Shown: positions 42,473-50,714 of the stretch, one piece after another | Layout: each line of letters begins with the position of its first letter | Numbering within the stretch: the stretch's first letter is position 1 | NCBI GenBank assembly: GCA_002354555.1 | Contig: DELT01000083.1 | Span: 1 to 51,625 of the forward strand | Origin: Methylophaga sp. UBA2689 | Lineage (GTDB): Bacteria > Pseudomonadota > Gammaproteobacteria > Nitrosococcales > Methylophagaceae | Reading direction: 5' to 3' | Length of the DNA: 51,625 nucleotides | Notes under the pieces: generated by a model | The model's input: only the letters and a program-made list of their open reading frames with translations | Databases searched by the model: none | What the model was told of the DNA's origin: nothing | Made by a program: the position numbers and the translations under genes

Positions 42473-43029
42473 TGCTGCCGTTTTATACCGTCGGCCACTC
42501 GACCCTTACGGTAGATGAGTTTATCCAATTGTTAAGTTCAGCAGATATAACGCTTGTGGTGGATATTCGTTCGTTTCCGCGTTCACGAACAAATCCTCAA
42601 TATAACGAGGATGTTTTGCCACTCACTTTAGCCAAGCACCATATTGGTTACCTCCATCTGGCTGAACTTGGTGGACGTCGCAGCAGGATAAAAGCGATTT
42701 CAAATGAAACGAATGGCTTTTGGAAAAACCGTAGTTTCCAAAATTATGCTGACTACGCGATGACACCTAATTTTCAAGACGGTTTAGAAAAACTCATAAA
42801 ATTAGGACGAAAAGAATGCTGCGTCTTAATGTGCTCTGAGGCTGTATGGTGGCGATGTCATCGCAGAATAGTGGCTGATCATCTTATTGCACGCGGTAAA
42901 AGTGTATTTCATTTAATGAACACCGACAAAATCGAACCAGCAAGCTTGACTAAAGGCGCGATTGTGCAAAACGCCAACTTAGTCACCTACCCCTATGAAG
43001 AGGTAAAAATTTCTAAGGGTACAACGTGA
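42472..43029 (+). CDS. DUF488 family protein
   Basis: 185 residues. Family marks: YTVGHSTLTVDEFIQLL, VVDIRSFPRSRTNPQYN, and the Cys-containing VLMCSEAVWWRCHRRIVADHL near the C terminus. DUF488 proteins are thought to bind nucleic acid or a nucleotide; the reaction is unknown. The start overlaps the DUF2945 stop by one base. nnrS begins 35 bp downstream, so all three may be in one transcript with nirK. Confidence 0.9.
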   Translation: MLPFYTVGHSTLTVDEFIQLLSSADITLVVDIRSFPRSRTNPQYNEDVLPLTLAKHHIGYLHLAELGGRRSRIKAISNETNGFWKNRSFQNYADYAMTPNFQDGLEKLIKLGRKECCVLMCSEAVWWRCHRRIVADHLIARGKSVFHLMNTDKIEPASLTKGAIVQNANLVTYPYEEVKISKGTT

Positions 43030-43064
43030 TTTTCGCACCCTCTGTAACTCCGGGAAACTAAATT

Positions 43065-44273
43065 ATGACGAAAGAAAGTCAACTATCTGAACAAGAAAAA
43101 GCCATCATTCCCTTATTTCGTCAGGCATTCAGACCGCTATTTTTGTTTGGGGCAAGCTTCAGTGTAATTGCCATGCTCTTGTGGGGCTTGGTTATTTCCG
43201 GACAACTTAACATCGAGTTTGTTGGTAACCAACTATTCTGGCACAGCCATGAAATGATCTTCGGCTTTGTTACTGCAATAGTCATTGGATTTTTGTTAAC
43301 CGCAGTCCAGAGTTGGACAGGGCAACGAGCACCGCACGGCACCAGGTTAATAATTATCGTACTGTTATGGCTGGCCGGAAGACTGGCATTATTATTTGGT
43401 GCAGGTTTGCCACTATGGTTAGTAATAGCGATTGATCTCAGTTTTTTACCGGTAAGCGCCTGGTTATTGGCGAAACCTATTTTACGAGCCAAACAAAACA
43501 AAAACCTTTTTTTCATTCCTGTGCTGTTATTACTGACTATCTGCAATGCGTTTATGTATGCAAGTCTTGTGATGGCGCGCCCGGATATTCAGCAGGCAGG
43601 CAGTCTCAGTGCCGTTTTACTGATAACACTATTAATGTCGGTGATTGGTGGTCGTGTAATTCCCATGTTTACCGCAAATGGTACTCAAACGGCCAAAGTA
43701 AACAATATTGCCTGGCTGGATAAAACGGCACTAATGAGTGTTTGGCTGCTGTTTGCCTTACATTTTTTAATGCTGACGAAATTCATTCCATCAATCGTAT
43801 TAAGCGTGTTGTTTGCTATTGCAGCAGTGCTGGTATTTATTCGTGGGTTTCGGTGGAAGATCTGGATAACGTTTCATGTTCCATTGCTCTGGTCGTTACA
43901 TATCGGTTACTGGTTTATATCGTTAGGATTAGCAATGTTTTCAGCCCATTATGCCGGTCTCGACATACCGTATAGTGTGGCCTTGCATGCTTTGACTGCC
44001 GGTGCTATGGGGACAATGATTCTCAGTATGATGTCTCGGGTCTCATTGGGACACAGTGGCAGAGCATTAACACCAAAGAGATTAATGACATTGGCATTTA
44101 TATTGATTATCGCCGTCGGCTTAATGAGAACTTTTATGATTTGGCTGTTACCAGCACAAATATCATTTTGGTTATGGTTTAGCGTCCTTGCCTGGGCAAC
44201 GGCTTACACGCTGTATGTCATTATTTATTCACCAATATTAACGACACCCAGACCTGATGGTAAGCCGGGTTAA
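43065..44273 (+). CDS. nnrS: NnrS family haem/copper membrane protein
   Basis: 402 residues, about twelve membrane helices. Family marks: FRQAFRPLFLFGASFS, FWHSHEMIFGFVTAIVIGFLLTAVQSWTGQ, VIGGRVIPMFTANG and HALTAGAMGTMILSMMSRVSLGHSGR, with several conserved His. NnrS proteins are found with denitrification genes and protect cells from NO, for example by reducing iron-nitrosyl damage. Located after nirK, DUF2945 and DUF488; probably co-regulated with them. No terminator is visible between its end and the convergent gene at 44309. Confidence 0.93.
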   Translation: MTKESQLSEQEKAIIPLFRQAFRPLFLFGASFSVIAMLLWGLVISGQLNIEFVGNQLFWHSHEMIFGFVTAIVIGFLLTAVQSWTGQRAPHGTRLIIIVLLWLAGRLALLFGAGLPLWLVIAIDLSFLPVSAWLLAKPILRAKQNKNLFFIPVLLLLTICNAFMYASLVMARPDIQQAGSLSAVLLITLLMSVIGGRVIPMFTANGTQTAKVNNIAWLDKTALMSVWLLFALHFLMLTKFIPSIVLSVLFAIAAVLVFIRGFRWKIWITFHVPLLWSLHIGYWFISLGLAMFSAHYAGLDIPYSVALHALTAGAMGTMILSMMSRVSLGHSGRALTPKRLMTLAFILIIAVGLMRTFMIWLLPAQISFWLWFSVLAWATAYTLYVIIYSPILTTPRPDGKPG

Positions 44274-44308
44274 ACCGATAACCATTACAAAGCCAAAAAA
44301 GCAGTTTT

Positions 44309-44617
44309 TTATTCACGCCAATAATCGTTGGCAATAGCTATTGTTTTGAATTCAATTGCCACAAGCTCAGCGGCATCCATTAACAGGGCAGGATCTTCAG
44401 CATATTTTGCTCTTACACGATGTTTGGCAGCAGCATCAGTCTGAATGGTTCCAATGGTTTTTCGTACGATTTTAATGGCCAACTGCCGGCCTTCATATGG
44501 CGTTTCGGTAATTAATGTTGGTACATAATTATCTTCTGCTGCCATCTCGTTGGCAGAAAGGTTAATGGGTAGTAACAACGGCAAAGTCATTAATAATATT
44601 GAATAGTACTGTTTCAT
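44309..44617 (-). CDS. Small secreted protein of unknown function, divergent from OhrR-like gene
   Basis: 102 residues from the ATG at 44617 (AGGATA before it); an earlier in-frame start lies inside the regulatory palindrome. Signal peptide MKQYYSILLMTLPLLLPINLSA, cut before NEMAA. The mature part is mostly helical and charged; it has no Cys and no family mark that I know. Its leader contains the 9-bp inverted repeat shared with the OhrR-like regulator gene, so it is a candidate target of that regulator. Confidence 0.7.
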   Translation of the reverse strand: MKQYYSILLMTLPLLLPINLSANEMAAEDNYVPTLITETPYEGRQLAIKIVRKTIGTIQTDAAAKHRVRAKYAEDPALLMDAAELVAIEFKTIAIANDYWRE

Positions 44618-44629
44618 TTGAGTTATCCT

Positions 44630-44664
44630 ATTGTTTGTTAGCGAAATGTTCGTACACAAACAAT
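44630..44664. promoter_or_regulatory. Candidate operator of the OhrR/MarR-like regulator
   Basis: ATTGTTTGT (44630-44638) and ACAAACAAT (44656-44664) are perfect inverted arms 17 bases apart, between the divergent secreted-protein and regulator genes. MarR/OhrR proteins bind AT-rich palindromes in just such places. Confidence 0.5.
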
Positions 44665-44715
44665 ATAACCCGAAAACAAGTAAGTCAAGTACCTATTTAA
44701 AATTACAGGATATCC

Positions 44716-45132
44716 ATGGGACCGTTACTACAAGATCAAGTGTGTTTTGCTTTGTACTCAACAAGTGGGGAGGTCACCAAGGCATATGGAAAGCTATTAA
44801 AACAACATGGTTTAACCTACCCACAGTTTGTTGTCATGATGGGCTTATGGCAAAACGATGGTGCATCACCCACGCAGCTTGCAAAAGCAGTTGGCTTAAG
44901 CAAAGCAACCTTGTCGCCCATTTTAAGAAAGTTGGAATCTAACGGATATCTCGTCAGAGAGAATGTACCAGATAATGATAAAACCAAATCCATGGTCTTG
45001 TCTCCAAAGGGCCGTGAGTTTGCTGAAGAGGGTGAACACATTGCCAAATTGGCATTGTGTGCAACGGGTTTAAATGAGACTGAGGTTAATCAGTTAATAG
45101 CAATGTGCAATAAAATCAAAAATAATCTGTAA
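44716..45132 (+). CDS. OhrR-like MarR-family peroxide-sensing regulator
   Basis: 138 residues, ATG at 44716 after ACAGGA. Begins LLQDQVCFALYSTSGEVTKAYGKLL, with a Cys at position 10 in the place of the peroxide-reactive Cys of OhrR, then HGLTYPQFVVMMGLW and the winged helix PTQLAKAVGLSKATLSPILRKLESNGYLVRE. Other Cys are near the C terminus (C60-type positions are absent), so a one-Cys mechanism is likely. OhrR represses the organic-hydroperoxide reductase ohr, but no ohr gene lies in the window; the divergent secreted protein is the only visible target. Confidence 0.85.
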   Translation: MGPLLQDQVCFALYSTSGEVTKAYGKLLKQHGLTYPQFVVMMGLWQNDGASPTQLAKAVGLSKATLSPILRKLESNGYLVRENVPDNDKTKSMVLSPKGREFAEEGEHIAKLALCATGLNETEVNQLIAMCNKIKNNL

Positions 45133-45309
45133 ATAAATCAGCTACAGAGTGTTCCAGCTCAGTTGTTCTTTCTTAGTCAAAATAATGAGATTGAAAATAC
45201 ACCAATCAAGGCTTGATGAGATTTCTTTCTGCTTCGAGCCTTACGATTTTAATAGGTCGCTCATCTCATTACCTGAGAGTCTATATCCAATCATTTTTCA
45301 CTCTGGCAC

Positions 45310-45338
45310 TTGACTTTAAAGACGACTGGTCGTATTTT
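45310..45338 (+). promoter_or_regulatory. Promoter of tetR with operator in its spacer
   Basis: TTGACT (45310-45315), a 17-base spacer holding AAAGACGACTGGTCG, then TATTTT (45333-45338). Transcription would begin about 45345, the first base of the tetR ATG. The palindromic core CGACTGGTCG (45323-45332) recurs at 45979, so the regulator should repress itself. Confidence 0.7.
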
Positions 45339-45344
45339 CATGAT

Positions 45345-45935
45345 ATGGCAAATCTAAAAGAATTTAAAAGAGAACAAATCCTCAATCAGGGTATTCAACT
45401 GATGATGATGCACGGTTATCACGGCACAGGGGTGAAACTACTGCTGGATACCGTGAATGTGCCCAAAGGTTCTTTTTATAGTTATTTTGAGAGCAAAGAG
45501 AATTTTACGGCAGAAGCGATCACGCATTATATCGAGCCGTTTATAACTCGGTTACAGTATTACCTGAACAATTCTGAGCTTGATGGCTTGGCCGCGATAA
45601 AAGCCTATTTTGATTCTTTGACCGAAGAGTTGGAAAGTTCTGATTTCAAAGGTGGTTGTTTGCTGGGCGATTTGATGGGGGAGATCGGTGGTGTCAGTGA
45701 TGTCTGTCGCCAGGCTTTGAAAACCGCTATTAATCAATATTGCACATTATTGGAACAGGGGCTGCTATCAGCGCAGCAACAAGGAATTGTGCGTACCGAT
45801 ATTTCGCCTGCAACGATGGCAAGGCTGCTTTTTGATTCCTGGCAGGGTGCATTACTGCATATGAAAATTGAACAATCCATCATTCCGTTGCAACGCTTTT
45901 CTGCAGAACTTCTGGATAACTACATCACTAATTAA
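45345..45935 (+). CDS. TetR-family regulator, NemR/AcuR-like
   Basis: 196 residues from the ATG at 45345. The N-terminal helix-turn-helix (REQILNQGIQLMMMHGYHGTGVKLLLDTVNVPKGSFYSYFESKENF) is of the NemR type, and Cys105 in FKGGCLLGD lies where NemR has its electrophile/chlorine-reactive Cys106. The C-terminal domain FDSWQGALLHMKIEQS also fits. No ribosome site is visible and the promoter predicts a leaderless mRNA; a longer in-frame start at 45213 would include the promoter and is rejected. It most likely represses itself and the DUF4242 gene, sharing the CGAC(T/C)GGTCG operator. Confidence 0.85.
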   Translation: MANLKEFKREQILNQGIQLMMMHGYHGTGVKLLLDTVNVPKGSFYSYFESKENFTAEAITHYIEPFITRLQYYLNNSELDGLAAIKAYFDSLTEELESSDFKGGCLLGDLMGEIGGVSDVCRQALKTAINQYCTLLEQGLLSAQQQGIVRTDISPATMARLLFDSWQGALLHMKIEQSIIPLQRFSAELLDNYITN

Positions 45936-45973
45936 CAAAACAAAACCAAAAAGCTTTTTTTTAGCATCAAATT

Positions 45974-45996
45974 AAAGACGACCGGTCGCTTATACT
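45974..45996 (+). promoter_or_regulatory. TetR operator and -10 element before the DUF4242 gene
   Basis: AAAGACGACCGGTCG, holding the exact palindrome CGACCGGTCG (45979-45988), is followed by TATACT (45991-45996), a strong -10. The operator shares 14 of 15 bases with the one in the tetR promoter. The ribosome site GAAGGAG lies between it and the ATG at 46011. Confidence 0.75.
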
Positions 45997-46010
45997 GAAG
46001 GAGATTAATA

Positions 46011-46277
46011 ATGAAAAAGTTTGTAATAGAACGAGAAATTTCTGGTGCAGGTAAATTGACTCAAGCCGAGTTTGACAAGATTACCGAGACATCATGCTGC
46101 GTATTAAAAGATATGGGCCCACGAATCGAATGGGTAGAGAGCTATGTAACCGACGATAAAATCTATTGTATTTATCGTGCACCCGATGCCGATACGATTA
46201 GAGAACATGCCGAAAAAGGTGGTTTTCCCGCTAATAATATCTCTGAAGTCAAACAAATCCTGAAGCCAACGATTTAA
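46011..46277 (+). CDS. DUF4242 small protein
   Basis: 88 residues: MKKFVIEREISGAGKLT, CCVLKDMGPRIEWVESYVTDDKIYC and YRAPDADTIREHAEKGGFPANNISEV are the family core (ferredoxin-like fold; a Streptomyces member binds nickel). Two adjacent Cys and further Cys lie in the core. It follows the TetR operator and has a good ribosome site (AAGGAG). It probably opens an operon with the hydrolase, carrier and perhaps desulfurase genes downstream. Confidence 0.9.
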   Translation: MKKFVIEREISGAGKLTQAEFDKITETSCCVLKDMGPRIEWVESYVTDDKIYCIYRAPDADTIREHAEKGGFPANNISEVKQILKPTI

Positions 46278-46322
46278 TACGATTACATGTGTTGAAACGG
46301 CTTACAACGAAGGAGGGTGATG

Positions 46323-47276
46323 ATGCCTTACCTAACTAAAAATTCTGTCAAATTGTTAATGAAATGCTGTTTATTGATGGCGAGTGTGACGGCTCAAATA
46401 TCACATGCTGATAATGGTTATGTGGTGAATGAAGTGTCCGAGGGTATTTTTTTCCATGAAGGTGTACATGAAGATGCCACTGAAGCAAATCAGGGCAAAA
46501 TTGCCAATGTCGGTTTTATTATAGGTAATGATTGCATTGCAGTAATCGACACCGGTGGAAGTTATCTCGAAGGAAAATCATTACTTGCAGCAATCAGAAA
46601 ACAAAGTGATTTACCGATTTGCTATGTCATCAACACGCATGTCCATCCTGATCATATTCTGGGCAATGCGGCATTTAAAGACCCCCAAACCACTTTTGTC
46701 GGCAGTGCCAAATTACCCGCCGCAATGGCCGCAAGGAGTAGCTTTTATGAAACCAGGTTCAAGGAAATTCTGGGTGATGCATACGGCAATGCTGAATTTA
46801 TTGCACCTACCCACTTAGTCAGTATAGGCGAGACACAAAATATCGATTTAGGGGGGCGAAAACTGACACTTATGGCGTTCCCCACGGCCCATACCGATAA
46901 CGATTTAGTAGTTCTCGACAACAATACCAAAACGATGTGGACCGGTGATTTGCTTTTTGTTGAGCGTATTCCAGCACTGGATGGAAGTATTAATGGCTGG
47001 TTGGATGCAATAGAAGAATTGAAGGAGATGGATATCGCCACTGTCATTCCAGGACACGGCCCGGTCCTTCATCAAGACTGGAAAGCAGCGCTGGAAACAG
47101 AAAAAAATTACTTCATCCTTATTCGTCAACAAATTCGCCAGATTATCAATGATATGGGCACCATCAATCAGGCAACTGAAAATGTCGGCGTGAGCGAAAA
47201 AGATAAATGGCTGCTGTTTGATGAATATCACAAACGCAATGTCACATCTGCATTTACTGAGTTGGAATGGGAATAA
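46323..47276 (+). CDS. Periplasmic metallo-beta-lactamase-fold hydrolase, quinoprotein relay type
   Basis: 317 residues from the ATG at 46323, six bases after AAGGAGG (ATG at 46320 is an alternative). Signal peptide KLLMKCCLLMASVTAQISHA, cut before DNGYV. Zinc ligands THVHPDH (H106, H108, D110, H111), the later His in FPTAHTDNDLVV, Asp in WTGDLLF and VIPGHGPV are all present. The family (SoxH-like, quinoprotein relay metallohydrolase 2) is usually found near PQQ dehydrogenases and a SoxYZ-like carrier, as here. It probably hydrolyses a sulfur-bound or thioester intermediate in the periplasm. Confidence 0.88.
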   Translation: MPYLTKNSVKLLMKCCLLMASVTAQISHADNGYVVNEVSEGIFFHEGVHEDATEANQGKIANVGFIIGNDCIAVIDTGGSYLEGKSLLAAIRKQSDLPICYVINTHVHPDHILGNAAFKDPQTTFVGSAKLPAAMAARSSFYETRFKEILGDAYGNAEFIAPTHLVSIGETQNIDLGGRKLTLMAFPTAHTDNDLVVLDNNTKTMWTGDLLFVERIPALDGSINGWLDAIEELKEMDIATVIPGHGPVLHQDWKAALETEKNYFILIRQQIRQIINDMGTINQATENVGVSEKDKWLLFDEYHKRNVTSAFTELEWE

Positions 47277-47287
47277 GGGGAATTAAC

Positions 47288-48088
47288 ATGTTTAACAATA
47301 TCTTACGTCACACATTTTGTGCAGTATCTATTACTTTTATGCTATTAAACACCGCTTACGCTAAAACAGAAAAAGAACCGATGTGGCCTGTTCTAAAAGA
47401 GATATATTTTGACAATAAAACAATTTTAACCGATGCCGATGACTGGCTGGTTTTGGATGCACCAGCGCGTGCAGAAGATGCTGCAATCGTCCCGTTGACG
47501 CTTAAATCACTCAAACCTCAGACAGCGGAAAGTTATATTAAAAATATCCACATCATAATTGATGATAATCCGGATCCTTATTCCGCCAATTTTCATCTTA
47601 ATCCAGCTATGGAACAGGTGGATTTGACGTTTCGCATGCGCTTTCAGCAATATTCGAATGTCCGGGCTATTGTTGAAATGAATGACGGTACGTTACATAT
47701 GGTATCGCGTTTTGTGAAAGCATCAGGTGGCTGTAGTGCCCCGGTACAAAAAGACCCAGAAGCGGTTAAGTCACGGCTGGGTAAAATGCAAATCAGAATG
47801 CGTAAGCCCGAATTAGGTCATGCCGTTCCGGCCCAGGTTATGATCAGTCACCCAAACTACAATGGCTTACAGTTCGACCAGGAGACCAGACGTTATATTC
47901 CAGCACATTATGTAAAAACAATGTCGGTAAATTATGCCGAACAACCTTTATTCAGTGTCGATATGGGTATTTCCTTCAGCGAAGATCCCAGTGTGCATTT
48001 CACCTTCAAACCCACTAAATCAGGTGTTTTGAAAGCAACAGTTATTGACAGTAAAGATACTCATTACACTGCTGACAAAACTATCTGA
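47288..48088 (+). CDS. SoxYZ-like fused carrier protein, quinoprotein-associated
   Basis: 266 residues from the ATG at 47288, after AAGGGGAATT. Signal peptide HTFCAVSITFMLLNTAYA, cut before KTEKE. A SoxY-like domain ends in SGGCSAPV, with Cys149 in the place of the SoxY swinging-arm Cys; a SoxZ-like domain (RMRKPELGHAVPAQVMISHPNYNGL) follows in the same chain. SoxYZ carries sulfur or a similar group on its Cys in the periplasm; these fused carriers are linked to PQQ-dependent alcohol oxidation in methylotrophs. It lies 11 bp after the hydrolase gene. Confidence 0.88.
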   Translation: MFNNILRHTFCAVSITFMLLNTAYAKTEKEPMWPVLKEIYFDNKTILTDADDWLVLDAPARAEDAAIVPLTLKSLKPQTAESYIKNIHIIIDDNPDPYSANFHLNPAMEQVDLTFRMRFQQYSNVRAIVEMNDGTLHMVSRFVKASGGCSAPVQKDPEAVKSRLGKMQIRMRKPELGHAVPAQVMISHPNYNGLQFDQETRRYIPAHYVKTMSVNYAEQPLFSVDMGISFSEDPSVHFTFKPTKSGVLKATVIDSKDTHYTADKTI

Positions 48089-48143
48089 ATCAAAACCAGA
48101 TACGGGTAGGTCCAATTTCCGTTTTAATTTTTAAAATATTCAG

Positions 48144-48183
48144 CGATCTACTTCTGCATATCAGGAGTAGATCGTTTTGTTTT
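48144..48183 (+). terminator. Terminator after the SoxYZ-like gene
   Basis: CGATCTACT (48144-48152) and AGTAGATCG (48166-48174) pair with an inner CTG/CAG extension and are followed by TTTTGTTTT. It lies 55 bp after the carrier gene stop and separates it from the desulfurase gene. Confidence 0.85.
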
Positions 48184-48282
48184 CATGGTTGCAGCTGATA
48201 GGGTGACTTATTTGAATAACGTACAGTCATAAGTTTAAATGGCAGACAAAATAAACAATTCGCTTAATTACAGGAAATTATC

Positions 48283-49434
48283 GTGCTGATTGGCAATTCC
48301 ATCTATTTAGATTATCAAGCTACAACGCCCTTGGAACCGGAAGTTCGTCAAGCCATGGCGATTTATAGTGATGATTTGTTTGCCAATCCTCATTCAGCAC
48401 ATTTTCTTGGCCGCCAGTCTGCTCAGGCAGCAGAAATGGCCAGATCCACAGTTGAGTCCTGTATAGGTGCATCCGCCGAAGAGATTATTTTCACTTCGGG
48501 TGCTACCGAATCAAATAACCAGGCGATTGCAAGTGTCCTGTTTGCCAATACGACGAAGCGTAATAAGATTCTTATCAGTTCAATTGAACATAAATGCATT
48601 AAAAATGCAGCGTATTTTTTTGGTCATAAACTGGGCTATCAAGTGAGCGAAATTCCGGTTGATTCAACCGGTTTAGTGGATATTAATGCGTATCAATCCA
48701 TGCTTAATGATCAAGTTTTGTTCGTTTCAATTATGGCTGTCAATAATGAAATCGGTATCATTCAGCCCATTCAGAAACTTGCTGAATTAGCCCATGACGT
48801 TGGTGCAATATTTCACTGTGATGCCGCACAAGCTCTTGAAGCCATGGATATTGATGTCAAACAATGGAATGTCGACATGCTGAGTTTATCGGCACACAAG
48901 GTATATGGCCCAAAAGGGATTGGAGCGCTTTACATCAAAAACTCACTGCAAGCATCATTGCCACCGTTTATTCATGGTGGCGGTCAGCAGTTCGGTCAAC
49001 GTTCAGGTACGCTGCCTACCGGCTTATCCGTAGGTTTTGCCAAAGCTATGGAATTAAGCAGGGAAGGGGCAGAGCACAACAGAACCTGGCTAACTTCCAT
49101 GAGACAACGATTTCTGGAGGGGCTCAGAGACAAACATATTGATTTCACTATTAATGGCACAACTGATAACACCCATCCGGGTTGCCTGAATATCAGGTTT
49201 GCAGATGTTGATGCCACAAACTTATTGGCAGCGATGCAACCCGAAATTTGTGCATCTACTGGGTCAGCCTGTAATAGCGAATATCCCCAAGCATCACATG
49301 TTTTGTCTGCCATAGGTCTTACAGAAGCAGAAGCTACCTCATCACTCAGATTTAGTTTCGGCCGTTATACTGACACAGCACAGATTGATCATGCTATTGA
49401 AATTATTAACCGAAACTTGAAAAAGCCTGAATAA
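48283..49434 (+). CDS. Cysteine desulfurase family (NifS/IscS-like) PLP enzyme
   Basis: 383 residues; GTG start at 48283 after CAGGAAA, giving the usual YLDYQATTPLEPEV opening. PLP Lys206 in SLSAHKVYGPKG, His in SIEHKC, and an active Cys330 in STGSACNSE. The overall length and the loop after the Cys resemble the group I (IscS/NifS-type) family. It takes sulfur from cysteine to form a persulfide for FeS clusters, thio-modification or other carriers. It has no signal peptide, so it acts in the cytoplasm, while the SoxYZ-like carrier just upstream is periplasmic; a direct link is inference. IscU or other partners are not nearby. Confidence 0.92.
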   Translation: MLIGNSIYLDYQATTPLEPEVRQAMAIYSDDLFANPHSAHFLGRQSAQAAEMARSTVESCIGASAEEIIFTSGATESNNQAIASVLFANTTKRNKILISSIEHKCIKNAAYFFGHKLGYQVSEIPVDSTGLVDINAYQSMLNDQVLFVSIMAVNNEIGIIQPIQKLAELAHDVGAIFHCDAAQALEAMDIDVKQWNVDMLSLSAHKVYGPKGIGALYIKNSLQASLPPFIHGGGQQFGQRSGTLPTGLSVGFAKAMELSREGAEHNRTWLTSMRQRFLEGLRDKHIDFTINGTTDNTHPGCLNIRFADVDATNLLAAMQPEICASTGSACNSEYPQASHVLSAIGLTEAEATSSLRFSFGRYTDTAQIDHAIEIINRNLKKPE

Positions 49435-49458
49435 AATCAATTTGTAATTGCTCGACCC

Positions 49459-49472
49459 TGCAGAATTTAAAA
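49459..49472 (+). repeat. Direct repeat copy 1 flanking the PRISE gene
   Basis: TGCAGAATTTAAAA, identical to 50715-50728; a shorter inverted copy lies at 50763-50774. The three copies are the only such matches that I noticed, and two flank the PRISE-type gene. Confidence 0.5.
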
Positions 49473-49559
49473 ACCGCATAGATTCTTATCTAAAGCGAGT
49501 CTATTCCATAACATCTCATAAAATAAAACTAATTTTTCATTTTTCGAAAGGAAAAAATC

Positions 49560-50618
49560 ATGCGAAAAGGTACTGCACTAGTCGTTGGCGCCACCGGAAT
49601 AACTGGCGGTAATCTGGCTTCATATTTGGTTGCCAGCGGATGGACGGTATTTGGTCTTTCACGACACGCGACTGAACAGAGCGGCATTATTCCGGTAACC
49701 ACAGATCTGCTGGATGATTCGGCTACACGAGAGGCATTAGCTGGTCTGCCGATCACGCATATTTTCTACTGCACCTGGATCCGTCGCGATAATGAGAAAG
49801 CTAACATTGAGGCCAATAGTGCCATGATGCGTAATCTGTTCTCAGCGCTTGAAGATGCCGACCTACAACACGCCTCACTAGTAACCGGGACCAAACAATA
49901 TCTCGGTTCATTCGAAGCATACGGTAGCGGTCGCACTGAGACACCGTTTCGCGAATCCGAACCACGCGTCCCCGGCGACAACTTTTATTATGCGCTGGAA
50001 GATGTTTTGTTCGAAACCGCCGAGCGTCAAGGCTTTTCATGGAATGTGCATCGTCCACACACAGTAATTGGCTACGCCCGAGGTAACACTATGAACATGG
50101 GCACAACACTTGCCGTTTACGCCTCGATCTGCAGAGCAACAGATAAACCATTTGTATTTCCAGGTTCGCAGATTCAATGGAATGCATTAACCGATATGAC
50201 CGATGCACTGGTTTTGGCACGTCAGATGGAGTGGGCCGCCACAACTCCAGGTGCAGCAAATCAGGCATTCAATACCGTTAACGGTGATGTTTTTCGCTGG
50301 AGACGTATGTGGCGTGAAATCGGCGAGTATTTCGGTCTTGAAGTTGCGGATTGCCCTGAAACGCCGCAGCCATTGGAAAATCAGATGCGCGAAGCAGATG
50401 TGACCTGGCGTGAAATTGCTAAAAAGCATGATTTGGTTGAGACGGACATTAGTAAACTGGCTTCCTGGTGGCATACCGATGCAGACCTGGGTCGGGATCA
50501 AGAATGCGTCAACGATACGACTAAGTCTCGTGATTTTGGTTTTGATCATTTCCGCGAAACAAGAGCTGCATTTTTCGATCTGTTTGATCGTTTACGTGCT
50601 GAGAAGATTATTCCATGA
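49560..50618 (+). CDS. PRISE-type SDR (progesterone 5-beta-reductase/iridoid synthase-like)
   Basis: 352 residues after GAAAGGAAAA. Extended SDR fold: cofactor loop VVGATGITGGNLA, FYCTWIR, the family motif TGTKQYLGSF with the conserved Lys, NFYYALEDVL with the conserved Tyr, and WNVHRPHTVIGYARGNTMNMG. The family reduces activated C=C bonds (enones, enals) with NADPH. It is flanked by short repeats (49459-49472 and 50715-50728), and nothing around it suggests a pathway, so gain by transfer is possible. A lone gene. Confidence 0.87.
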   Translation: MRKGTALVVGATGITGGNLASYLVASGWTVFGLSRHATEQSGIIPVTTDLLDDSATREALAGLPITHIFYCTWIRRDNEKANIEANSAMMRNLFSALEDADLQHASLVTGTKQYLGSFEAYGSGRTETPFRESEPRVPGDNFYYALEDVLFETAERQGFSWNVHRPHTVIGYARGNTMNMGTTLAVYASICRATDKPFVFPGSQIQWNALTDMTDALVLARQMEWAATTPGAANQAFNTVNGDVFRWRRMWREIGEYFGLEVADCPETPQPLENQMREADVTWREIAKKHDLVETDISKLASWWHTDADLGRDQECVNDTTKSRDFGFDHFRETRAAFFDLFDRLRAEKIIP

Positions 50619-50714
50619 TTTCATTGGTTGGTAGAAACCTGATGACGATATATTTTGTAATGTGAAAAATGATTCTATCGAATCATTCAGATGGAGTACC
50701 TGAATTACAAGCCG

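Noticed and set aside
43121-43546. 141-codon minus-strand frame inside nnrS
   Set aside because: Mirror of membrane-helix codons; no start signal and no separate family.
45213-45344. N-terminal extension of the TetR-like protein
   Set aside because: The added residues are encoded by the promoter and operator region and do not match the family.
45944-45963. AAAAAGCTTTTTTTT as a terminator after tetR
   Set aside because: Only A-T pairs around a 2-base centre; too weak to call, though some termination is possible.
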